A program made the translations under genes and the position numbers. DNA of 64,000 nucleotides from Phycisphaerae bacterium (GTDB taxonomy: Bacteria; Planctomycetota; Phycisphaerae; JAJVII01): contig JAJVII010000012.1 in NCBI GenBank assembly GCA_022072085.1, forward strand, positions 62,001 to 126,000, in the 5' to 3' direction. How positions within the stretch are numbered: the first letter of the stretch is position 1; each line of letters begins with the position of its first letter. Below are positions 25,829 to 33,345 of this stretch, one piece after another. The notes below the pieces were generated by a model. It searched no databases, was not told the DNA's origin, and saw only the letters and a list, made by a program, of their open reading frames with translations.

Positions 25829-26953
25829 ATGGTCATCCCTCTTACAGTCGCATGTGCGGTCGCTCTGGGCCTCGGGCTGCTGCTCACGCCGCTGATGGCG
25901 CGGCTGGCCCTGCGGCTGGGGATCACGGACAAACCCGACAGCCTGCTCAAGCCGCACCAGAAGCCCATGCCCTATCTCGGCGGGGCGGCCTTCTACCTCG
26001 CCTGGGCCGGGGGCGTGGCCGTGCTGGCCATCGGCTGGCCGGGGCTGGCGAGCGGCCGACTCTGGCTGGTGTTGGGCGCCGGGGCGGGCGTGCTGGCCCT
26101 TGGGCTGCTGGACGACGCCCGCGGCCTGGGTCCCAAGCCCCGGGTCGTCGTTGAGGTCGCGGCGGCGGTCGTTCTCTATGTCGGTGGCGTGCGGTTCGTG
26201 GCCATCCCGGGCCTGTCGCCGACCGGCTGGGCGGTCTGGCTGCCCGGGCTGGCGCTGCAAATCGCCCTGGTCCTGGGCGCCTGCAACGCAACCAACCTGC
26301 TGGACGGCCTGGACGGCCTGTGCGGCAGCGTCGCGGCGATTGCCCTGATTGGCCTGGCGGCGCTGGCGGCCGGGGCGCTGGGCGCGACGCAGGCCGAGGG
26401 GATGGACGGCCGCCTGACCGTCGTCGTCGTCATGGCCCTGCCTCTGGCGGCGGCGGTGATCGGGTTCCTGGTCTACAACTGGCGTCCGGCCAGCCTGTTC
26501 ATGGGCGACGCCGGCAGCCTGCTGCTGGGGTTCACGGTGGCGGCCATCGGCGCCCTGCTGTCGGGCCCGGGCGTCGGGGGCCTGCACCTGGGTCTGTCCG
26601 GCCTGGTCATCTTCATCCTGCCGATCGCCGACACGGGGCTGGCGTTCTATCGCCGCAGCCGCAGCGGCCGGCCGCTGTTCGAAGGCGACCGCAGCCACTT
26701 CTACGACCAGCTCGTCGACCGCGGCTTCTCGGTTACCCAGTCGGTCAGGACCTGCATGATGCTCGCGATGGTCTTTGCACTGGTGGGATGGGTGGGCGGC
26801 GTGCTGCTGAGCTTCGGGTGGGCGATGGGGCTCTACGTCGTGACGCTGGGCGCGACCGCCTGGTGCCTGCACCGCTTCGGCTTCACACGGCTGGAGAGGG
26901 CGCCCGCGCCGCCGGGCAGTCAGCCCGCATCGTCGTTCAAAGGTTCGCGCTGA
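25829..26953 (+). CDS. WecA/MraY-family undecaprenyl-phosphate sugar-phosphate transferase
   Basis: 374 aa with about eleven membrane segments, the size of WecA-type enzymes. Motifs: KPMPYLGGAAFYLAW near residue 45, LLDDARGLGPK near 92 (the Asp pair), NATNLLDGLDGLCG near 153 and FMGDAGSLLLGF near 222, then GDRSHFYDQLVDRG as the His-containing loop near 288. It transfers a HexNAc-phosphate from a UDP-sugar to undecaprenyl phosphate and so starts glycan synthesis at the inner membrane. It overlaps the convergent acyltransferase gene by 34 bp. It likely primes the repeat unit built by the operon at 35-59 kb. Confidence 0.88.
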   Translation: MVIPLTVACAVALGLGLLLTPLMARLALRLGITDKPDSLLKPHQKPMPYLGGAAFYLAWAGGVAVLAIGWPGLASGRLWLVLGAGAGVLALGLLDDARGLGPKPRVVVEVAAAVVLYVGGVRFVAIPGLSPTGWAVWLPGLALQIALVLGACNATNLLDGLDGLCGSVAAIALIGLAALAAGALGATQAEGMDGRLTVVVVMALPLAAAVIGFLVYNWRPASLFMGDAGSLLLGFTVAAIGALLSGPGVGGLHLGLSGLVIFILPIADTGLAFYRRSRSGRPLFEGDRSHFYDQLVDRGFSVTQSVRTCMMLAMVFALVGWVGGVLLSFGWAMGLYVVTLGATAWCLHRFGFTRLERAPAPPGSQPASSFKGSR

Positions 26954-27627
26954 CCCACGCGGACGGCCGGCACCCCCATGACGACGCTCCAGGGCTCGAC
27001 GTTGCGGGACACCACCGAGTTGGCGCCGACGACGGCCCCGCGGCCGACCGTCACGCCGGGCAGAACCACCACATTGGCGCCGAGGAAACTGTCCTGCTCA
27101 AGCTTCACCGGAGCGGTCTTCAGCCCACGCTCGCTGTCGGGCAGCATCGGGCCGGCCAGCCGTTTACCCGGTGTGGGCCATTCGCTGACGGAGTAGATCT
27201 TCGCACTGGACGCGATCCCCACAAAGTCCTCGATCACCACGCCGCCGCCGCCGAGCACGACCACGTTGGGCGCCAGGTGACAGCGGCTGCCGATGGCGAT
27301 GGAACCGTCCTGGGCGCTGAGCTGGACGTAGCGATCGATCAGCGAGTGCTCGCCGATGCGAATCCGCCGCAGGCCGGTCATCACGACCCCCACGCCGACC
27401 AGGCTGCAACGCCCCATCGCGCCCAGCCGGCAGCGATAGGCCCACTGGCGCAGCTTCATGCCAACCGCGCCGGGCAGGTGGTTGATCGGCATCCACAGCG
27501 GATCGACGAGCAGCCCCTTGGCCAGCAGCTTCAGGGCCATGCCGACGGGCAGACGCCCCCCGGTCGCATACGAGTTGCGAACGCTGGTGTCCTGCTGCGA
27601 GTCTTGGCGGTCCGCGCTTCCCACGGC
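26920..27627 (-). CDS. Left-handed beta-helix (hexapeptide) acyltransferase
   Basis: 235 aa from GTG 27627, chosen because GAGGA lies eight bases upstream; TTG 27642 is less likely. Hexapeptide-like repeats run through IRIGEHSLIDRYVQLSAQDG, IAIGSRCHLAPNVVVLGGGG and LGANVVVLPGVTVGRGAVVG, ending in PWSVVMGVPAVRVG, the pattern of WcaF/NodL-type O-acetyltransferases. It is the last gene of the operon GNAT-ACP-AMP ligase-SDR. The acyl donor could be acetyl-CoA or an acyl-ACP made by its neighbours. Confidence 0.8.
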   Translation of the reverse strand, partial: AVGSADRQDSQQDTSVRNSYATGGRLPVGMALKLLAKGLLVDPLWMPINHLPGAVGMKLRQWAYRCRLGAMGRCSLVGVGVVMTGLRRIRIGEHSLIDRYVQLSAQDGSIAIGSRCHLAPNVVVLGGGGVVIEDFVGIASSAKIYSVSEWPTPGKRLAGPMLPDSERGLKTAPVKLEQDSFLGANVVVLPGVTVGRGAVVGANSVVSRNVEPWSVVMGVPAVRVGQREPLNDDAG

Positions 27628-27635
27628 TGAGATCC

Positions 27636-28364
27636 TCAACAACTGATGCCCCCGTCAATGACGATCGTCTGTCCGGTGATGAATCTTGCGCTATCCGAAA
27701 GCAGAAACTCGACGACGCCGACGACGTCCTCGACCGTGCCCAGTCGGCCCAGCGGTGTGCGCCGGGAAATCTGGGCCTTCTGCGATTCGTTCAGCCCCTC
27801 GCTCATCTCCGTCTCCAGGAACCCGGGCGCAACGGCGTTAACCGTGATGTTCCGGCCGCCCAGTTCGCGGGCCAGGCTCCGCGTCAGCCCCAGCAGGCCC
27901 GCCTTCGTGGCCGAGTAGGCCCCCAGCCCGCTGTAGCCGCGCAGGCCGACGATCGAGGAGACGTTCACGATCCGCCCTCCCCCGCCCAGCAGCATCACGC
28001 GGGACGCCTCCCGGGCCAGCCAGATCGCCCCCAGCAGATTCACCTGGATCGTCTGGAGAATGGCCTGGTCGCTCATGGTCGCCAGCACGCCATCGCGGGC
28101 CAGGCCGGCGTTGTTCACCAGCGCGTCGATCCGCCCGAACCGCTCATGCACGCGGCGGACGGCCCGGATCACGGCGGCCGAGTCCGACACGTCGGCCGCG
28201 TCGAAGATCAGCCGCTCGCCGTGCTCCCTGGCCAGTTGCTCCAGCGATTCGCCCGGCGTGCGGCTGAAGGTCGCCACGCGATCGCCGAGTTGCAGGAACC
28301 GCCGCACCAGGGCCAGACCCAGGCCTCGGCTTCCCCCGGAGATGACGACAGCGCGATCGCTCAT
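27636..28364 (-). CDS. Short-chain dehydrogenase/reductase, FabG-like
   Basis: 242 aa, the classic SDR length. The NAD(P)-binding GGSRGLGLAL is at residues 10-19, NNAGLARDG near 87, catalytic Ser in VSSIVGLRGY near 135 and the Tyr-x-x-x-Lys as YSATK near 150. The C-terminus ITGQTIVIDGGISC is typical of 3-oxoacyl-ACP reductases. Next to an ACP and an AMP ligase, a beta-ketoacyl or hydroxyacyl-ACP substrate is plausible. The gene follows the ligase gene by 7 bp. Confidence 0.88.
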   Translation of the reverse strand: MSDRAVVISGGSRGLGLALVRRFLQLGDRVATFSRTPGESLEQLAREHGERLIFDAADVSDSAAVIRAVRRVHERFGRIDALVNNAGLARDGVLATMSDQAILQTIQVNLLGAIWLAREASRVMLLGGGGRIVNVSSIVGLRGYSGLGAYSATKAGLLGLTRSLARELGGRNITVNAVAPGFLETEMSEGLNESQKAQISRRTPLGRLGTVEDVVGVVEFLLSDSARFITGQTIVIDGGISC

Positions 28365-28371
28365 GTCTGGC

Positions 28372-29724
28372 TCAGCCTCCTCGCCGGAGTTTCATGCTAC
28401 CGCCGGTCGCCAGCGTATCAACCAGGTTGATGATCCGCGGCCGCTTGTGCCCCGCCAGTTGGCGGCAGGCGAAGTCGATCCGCTCGCGCAGCGCCGCCCG
28501 GTCGGCGCCGGGCATGGGCAGCACGTCGGCCTGGACGAGTTGTCCGACGATGGAACTGTCCACCCCGCTGACGCGGACCTCCGCAACCCCCTCGACGCCG
28601 CGCAGGACGGCTTCGATCTCCTCGGGATAGACCTTGTCGCCGCCGACGTTGATCCGTGTGGACTCCCGCCCGAGAAACAGGACCCGGTCGCCGCGGACCT
28701 CGACCGAATCGCCGGTGTCGAACCACCGACCGGCCACCGGCTGGTCGTCGAGGTACTGCCGCATGGAGCGGCTGGAGCGGATCATCAGTCGGCCGTTCTC
28801 GACCTTCATTGCGACCGGCAGATCGTCGCGATTGAGCAGGGAAGCCGGCAGGCCTTCGCGGGCATCGTGCACGGAGAAGCAAACGCCCATCTCGGTCGAG
28901 GCGTATATCTGCGTGATGCGTGCGTCGGGAAACTCGCGCCGAAGTGCGTCCAGGATCGGCTGCCGGGCGGCCTCGCCGCCGAGGGTGATCTGCCGCAGCG
29001 GCATGCGGCGTCGCTGCCCGTCGCTGGATCGCACCAGGAGCATCCGCCAGAACGTCGGCGTGCCGGAGACGAACTCGACGCGATCGCGAACGATAGCGTC
29101 GATGATATCGCCCATGTCGCGCGACGTCGGCACCGTCAGCCTGGCTCGGCCGATCAGGCCGGTCAGCAGGACCTGCAATCCCGCGTAGCGGGTGCACTCA
29201 TACGCCAGCAGCATCCTGACGCCGGCCAGTTCAGGCCTCGGGCGGATGCCGCTGGTCAGACTGGCCCAGGTGTGCAGGGCGGCCTTCGGTTCGCCGGTTG
29301 TGCCGGAAGTGAACAGGACCACCTCGCTCGGGGCGTTGGCGGGGAGGTCACGCGGGGCCGCACCCGGCACGGACGGCGGCGGAGTCACCAGCCGCGGATC
29401 GCCCGCCGATTCTGCCGCTTCGGGTTCACAGACGATGCACGCCAGGCCGAACCGATCGGCCAACGCGACAATATCCTCGGCCGACTGGCTGGAGAGCAGG
29501 TATGCGCGACATCCCAGCCTGTCCAGCGCCGCAGCCGACGCGATCCATTCCGACCCGTCGCTCAGCGCCAGGCCGACGGGCCTGCCCGCCATCGCCGCCC
29601 ACGCCGCCGCCAGGGCGGACGCCCGGGCAGCCAGCGTGTCGAACGTCGCGATCGCCGCGCCGCGGGCCACCGCCTCGCAGCCGCCGTTGTGCTTCGCCAG
29701 GTTCATTAGCAGTTCAAAGAGCAT
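28372..29724 (-). CDS. AMP-forming acyl-CoA/acyl-ACP synthetase-like ligase
   Basis: 450 aa, a little shorter than usual ANL enzymes (500-550). The ATP-binding loop VVLFTSGTTGEPKAALHTW is near residue 137; the adenylate motifs ITQIYASTEMGVCFS near 275 and WFDTGDSVEV near 335 and the catalytic-lysine end GGSMKLRRGG are all present. It should activate a carboxylic acid as acyl-adenylate and pass it to the ACP encoded 5 bp upstream. The substrate cannot be told. The tight operon with ACP and SDR favours making a small acyl group for glycan decoration. Confidence 0.85.
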   Translation of the reverse strand: MLFELLMNLAKHNGGCEAVARGAAIATFDTLAARASALAAAWAAMAGRPVGLALSDGSEWIASAAALDRLGCRAYLLSSQSAEDIVALADRFGLACIVCEPEAAESAGDPRLVTPPPSVPGAAPRDLPANAPSEVVLFTSGTTGEPKAALHTWASLTSGIRPRPELAGVRMLLAYECTRYAGLQVLLTGLIGRARLTVPTSRDMGDIIDAIVRDRVEFVSGTPTFWRMLLVRSSDGQRRRMPLRQITLGGEAARQPILDALRREFPDARITQIYASTEMGVCFSVHDAREGLPASLLNRDDLPVAMKVENGRLMIRSSRSMRQYLDDQPVAGRWFDTGDSVEVRGDRVLFLGRESTRINVGGDKVYPEEIEAVLRGVEGVAEVRVSGVDSSIVGQLVQADVLPMPGADRAALRERIDFACRQLAGHKRPRIINLVDTLATGGSMKLRRGG

Positions 29725-29729
29725 CGGCG

Positions 29730-29999
29730 TCAGCTCTCCGCCGCCTTGTCGGGAGACCCGGCCTGGTAGATCGCCACCAGCTCACCCAGCGTCCGAGGCA
29801 GCCGCGCCGCCGTGCCGTCCCGGAACGGATCGTGCCCGAGTTCCTGCTCCAGCCGCACGACCAGCGTCGCGAAGTCCAGGCTCTCCAGGCCGATGCCCTC
29901 GCCGAACAGCAGCGCATCGTTCGCCATTGCCGGCGCCGAACGATTTGAGTACCTCAGCACTTCGGCGATCAATTCGCGGATTCTCTCATCCACCTGCAT
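29730..29999 (-). CDS. Acyl carrier protein
   Basis: 89 aa. Start ATG 29999 with AGGAG five bases upstream. An acidic four-helix ACP pattern is visible, with the phosphopantetheine-serine loop as GIGLESLDFATLVVRLEQEL; Glu replaces the Asp that usually precedes the serine. It starts 2 bp after the GNAT stop and ends 5 bp before the ligase gene, so the three are translationally linked. Confidence 0.82.
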   Translation of the reverse strand: MQVDERIRELIAEVLRYSNRSAPAMANDALLFGEGIGLESLDFATLVVRLEQELGHDPFRDGTAARLPRTLGELVAIYQAGSPDKAAES

Positions 30000-30001
30000 C
30001 G

Positions 30002-30640
30002 TCACTCCTCGTCTTTCCCCACGGAAGATGGACCCAACTCGATGATGTAGATGTTCTCGCGCCGCTCATGATGCTCCAGCTTGCCGACCAGACGGAAGCC
30101 GCAACGCACGTAGTAGGAATTCGCCGGCTCCAGGCCCTGCCCCACGAGCACTTTGACCTGCCGACATCCGCGTGCCCGGAACTCATCGAGCGCCGCCCGC
30201 ATCAGCCGGCCCCCCACGCCCTGGCCGCGCACCGCCGGGCTGGTCACTACGCTGAGCAGTTCGGCCGGCGGGTAGTGCTCGCGCTCGACCGTGCCGGGAT
30301 ACAAGACTGTCTGAATGACATGCCGCACTGTGCGCGGATGGAACGCCCTGGGCAGCAGGCGAAGGCCCAGCAGGAGCCCCTTGCGCCTGAGGATGCCGCG
30401 ATAGGTCCGCCGCAACTCCGTCGCGCAGCTCACGAACCCGACGACGTGCCCGCCGGACTCGGCCACGAAGCCGAAACCATTCTTCGTCCGCGGCAGGGCG
30501 TCGTAGATGCTGCGGAGCACGCCGACCCCAAGGCTGGAAAGGAACCCGCTCGCGATCTGACTGCGGTGCAACTCGGCGACGGCCGGGGCATCGCCCGGCG
30601 TCAGCGCCCGAATCACGACATCGCCGTTCTGAACCGTCAC
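30002..30640 (-). CDS. GNAT-family N-acetyltransferase
   Basis: 212 aa from GTG 30640. The GNAT fold is visible: FVAESGGHVVGFVSC (beta4), LLSVVTSPAVRGQGVGGRLM with the acyl-CoA loop R/Q-x-x-G-x-G/A near residue 135, and NSYYVRCGFRLVGKLEHHER. The target is unknown; in this setting an amino sugar is a reasonable guess. It heads the leftward acyl-ACP operon and is divergent from the ACP-FkbH genes. Confidence 0.82.
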   Translation of the reverse strand: MTVQNGDVVIRALTPGDAPAVAELHRSQIASGFLSSLGVGVLRSIYDALPRTKNGFGFVAESGGHVVGFVSCATELRRTYRGILRRKGLLLGLRLLPRAFHPRTVRHVIQTVLYPGTVEREHYPPAELLSVVTSPAVRGQGVGGRLMRAALDEFRARGCRQVKVLVGQGLEPANSYYVRCGFRLVGKLEHHERRENIYIIELGPSSVGKDEE

Positions 30641-30676
30641 GGTGAACCGGGCCCTTTCAGACGGGGAGGTCGCTCC

Positions 30677-30704
30677 TTGGCAACGGCCGACATTACAGTA
30701 TTAT
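30677..30704 (+). promoter_or_regulatory. Candidate promoter of the ACP-FkbH-heparinase unit
   Basis: TTGGCA at 30677-30682, 16-bp spacer, TATTAT at 30699-30704; each hexamer fits five of six consensus positions. It lies in the 280-bp gap between the divergent GNAT and ACP genes, leaving a leader of about 200 bases. Confidence 0.45.
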
Positions 30705-30709
30705 CGGCC
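30685..30709. promoter_or_regulatory. Palindromic operator-like site overlapping the promoter
   Basis: GGCCGA and TCGGCC face each other across 13 AT-rich bases, directly over the spacer and -10 region of the candidate promoter. A regulator bound here could control both divergent units. Confidence 0.3.
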
Positions 30710-30922
30710 CCATAGCCAGGCAAGCTTAGAAAAGCGACCGGAACATTCGACGTATGAATTGTCCCGCGTACAGATCGATCCGAACCTTCCATCGACGGGG
30801 TAATGCCCCCGCGATAAGATGAGGCGATGGGGCGGAGCGGAACTCCTTGTGCGCGGCCTTGACCGGCCGTGTCGCGGCTGATTCGTCGCCCGGCGGTTCG
30901 GGAATTGCGAAAGGCTCATCGA

Positions 30923-31165
30923 GTGGATCATCTACTCCGGCTCCAGCGGATCTTCCGCGACGCGTTCGACGACGACGCGCTGACCATCACGCCGCAGACC
31001 TCTCACGACGACCTCGATGGCTGGGACTCCGTGCAGCAGGTCAAGTTGATCCTCTCGATCGAGGCCGCCTACGGCATTCAGTTCGACATCGAGCAGGTCA
31101 CGCGGTTCAAGACCGTCGCCGACTTCATTGCCGCCATCGAAAGCCAGCAAAGCAGCAAGGCATGA
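30923..31165 (+). CDS. Acyl carrier protein paired with FkbH
   Basis: 80 aa from GTG 30923 (AAAGG nine bases upstream), the normal ACP length; GTG 30869 would add 18 atypical Arg-rich residues. The phosphopantetheine site is DDLDGWDSVQQVKLILSIE. The stop overlaps the start of the fkbH-like gene by 4 bp (ATGA). FkbH partners carry a glyceryl group made from 1,3-bisphosphoglycerate, so this is probably a glyceryl-ACP carrier. Confidence 0.8.
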   Translation: MDHLLRLQRIFRDAFDDDALTITPQTSHDDLDGWDSVQQVKLILSIEAAYGIQFDIEQVTRFKTVADFIAAIESQQSSKA

Positions 31166-33321
31166 GCGGGATCGATCACGCCACCGAGAGGGCCCTGGGC
31201 CTCCTGCAAGATTGCCCGACCGATCGGCTGGGACCGGCGGCGGCGGAAGCAGTCGCCCTGTTCGCGGCGGGCGCCAATGTGCCAGCGGTCGACGCCCTGG
31301 CCGACCTGTTGGAATCGCGGCTGGGCGACCCGGCGGCGATTGGCAGGGTGGGCGATCTGCTCGCGGAGGGCCCGACGCCGATGGCCAAACTGCTGGCCGG
31401 GCGGCTGCTCACGCTGGCGGCCCGAACCGACGACGCCATCGCTGCCTGCACGCAGGCTCTGGCTTCGCTGCCGGGCATCGAGCCGGACGCGCTCGCCCAG
31501 CGGGCCAGGCTGCTGGCCAAGGCCAAGCGATTCGAGGAGGCGGCCGCCGATCTCCAGGCCGCATTGACCGCCTATCCGCCCTACCCGTTCTTCGTCAAGA
31601 GCGAGCGTCTGATCGAGCGGATCATCGCCTCGGGCCTGTGGCAGCCGCGGCGGAAGATCAAGCTGGCGGTGCTGGCCAGCTCGACGACCGCCCTGCTGGC
31701 GCCGCTGCTACGGGCGTCCTGTTTCCGCAACGGCGTGCAGGCCGACGTCTACGAGGGCCCCTACGGCGCCATCCATCAGGAGATTCTCGATCCAGGATCC
31801 GGGCTCTACCGCTTCGCCCCCGACGCGGTGCTGATCCTGGTCAACAGCCGCGACCTGGCCCTGCCGCCCAGCGGCGGGATGCAGCAGGCCGCCGATTTCT
31901 GCGGACAACTGCGGGCCCGCTGGAGCCAGCTCCGCGACCGCCTGCCCTGCCACGTCATCCAGGTCGGCTTCGACTGCCCGCCGGCCGGCGCGTGGGGGGC
32001 CCTGGAGGAAATGATCCCCGACGGGCGCCGCCGTGTGCTGGCTGAGGCCAACCGCCTCCTGCTGGCCGACCTGCCGCCTTACGTTTCGTTCATCGATCCG
32101 GGTGAGGTCGCGCTCCAGTTCGCCGGGCCCTTCCACAACGCCGTCGAGTGGCACACCGCCAGGCAATATCCCGCGTCGGCGGCGCTGCCGCTGCTGGCCG
32201 ATCACGTCGCAGCCCACTGCCAGGCAGTCCTGGGCCTGACCGCCAAAGTCCTGGTCATGGACCTGGACAACACGATGTGGGAGGGCATCATCGGGGAGGA
32301 CGGGCTGGGCGGAATCAAGATTGGCCCGCCGTCGCCGCAGGGCGAGGGCCGCCTGGAACTCCAGCGCTACGCCAAGGAACTTCAGGGCCGCGGCATCCTG
32401 CTGGCGGTCTGCTCCAAGAACAGCCTCGCCAACGCCGAGTCGCCCTTCCGCAGCCACGATTCGATGCTGCTCAAGCTCGAAGACTTCGTCGCCTTCGCCG
32501 CCAACTGGCAGGACAAGGCCAGCAACCTGCGGGCGATGGCCGAGGAATTGTCGCTCGGGCTGGACAGCTTCGTTTTCCTGGACGACAGCCCGATCGAGCG
32601 GGCGTGGGTGCGGCGGGAACTGCCGCAGGTGATCGTGCCCGAGTGCGGGCCGGCGCCGTGGGACATGCTCGCGGCCCTGCGCCGCGGAATGTATTTCGAG
32701 AGCCTGGCGCTGACGAAGGAGGACTTCGAGCGCCACCGCAGCTACAAAGCCAACGCCGACCGCCGCCGTACCGAGCAGGCGGCCGGCTCGCTCGAGGATT
32801 TCCTCCGCGGGCTGGAACTGACCGCCCGCCACGGGCCGGTCGACGAAGCCGCGCTGGCCCGCGTCGCGCAACTGACCAACAAGACCAGCCAGTTCAACCT
32901 GACGACGCGGCGCTACACCGAGGAGCAGGTACGGGCGATGGCCGAGTCGCCCGACTGGTGGTGCCGCTGGTTCAGGCTCACCGACAAGTTCGGCGACTAC
33001 GGCCTGATCGGCGTGATCTTCGCCCGCACGGGCGAGACCTGGGAGATCGACACCTGGCTGATGAGCTGCCGGGCCCTGGGCCGACAACTGGAGCAGTTCA
33101 TGTGCCGCGTGCTGGCCGATGCCGCCAGGACCGGCGGCGCCTCGGCCATCCGCGGGCAGTACATCCCGACCGCCAGGAACGGCCTGGTGAAAGACCACTA
33201 CGCCGAGCTCGGCTTCAAGTCCGAGTCCGAAGAGGGCCGGTTTCTGCTGGACCTTTCAGCCGCTTCGATTCCGACGTGCGATTTCATCTCGACCTCCGAG
33301 CCGGCGCCTAATCGGATTTGA
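31162..33321 (+). CDS. FkbH-like HAD-superfamily protein (glyceryl-ACP forming type)
   Basis: 719 aa. Residues 1-160 form a helical, TPR-like extension not found in the shortest FkbH proteins. The middle holds a SGNH-like segment (VLILVNSRDLALPP), then the HAD phosphatase motif VLVMDLDNTMWEGIIGEDGL near residue 370 and the second motif FVFLDDSPIERAWVR near 470. The C-terminal 180 residues are GNAT-like (AQLTNKTSQFNLTTRRYTEE, YIPTARNGLVKDHYAELGF). The FkbH family takes 1,3-bisphosphoglycerate, removes phosphate and loads D-glycerate on an ACP. It is translationally coupled to the ACP gene. A glycan decoration role is inferred from context. Confidence 0.85.
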   Translation: MSGIDHATERALGLLQDCPTDRLGPAAAEAVALFAAGANVPAVDALADLLESRLGDPAAIGRVGDLLAEGPTPMAKLLAGRLLTLAARTDDAIAACTQALASLPGIEPDALAQRARLLAKAKRFEEAAADLQAALTAYPPYPFFVKSERLIERIIASGLWQPRRKIKLAVLASSTTALLAPLLRASCFRNGVQADVYEGPYGAIHQEILDPGSGLYRFAPDAVLILVNSRDLALPPSGGMQQAADFCGQLRARWSQLRDRLPCHVIQVGFDCPPAGAWGALEEMIPDGRRRVLAEANRLLLADLPPYVSFIDPGEVALQFAGPFHNAVEWHTARQYPASAALPLLADHVAAHCQAVLGLTAKVLVMDLDNTMWEGIIGEDGLGGIKIGPPSPQGEGRLELQRYAKELQGRGILLAVCSKNSLANAESPFRSHDSMLLKLEDFVAFAANWQDKASNLRAMAEELSLGLDSFVFLDDSPIERAWVRRELPQVIVPECGPAPWDMLAALRRGMYFESLALTKEDFERHRSYKANADRRRTEQAAGSLEDFLRGLELTARHGPVDEAALARVAQLTNKTSQFNLTTRRYTEEQVRAMAESPDWWCRWFRLTDKFGDYGLIGVIFARTGETWEIDTWLMSCRALGRQLEQFMCRVLADAARTGGASAIRGQYIPTARNGLVKDHYAELGFKSESEEGRFLLDLSAASIPTCDFISTSEPAPNRI

Positions 33322-33345
33322 CCGCCTGCCCGGCGCCATCCGATA

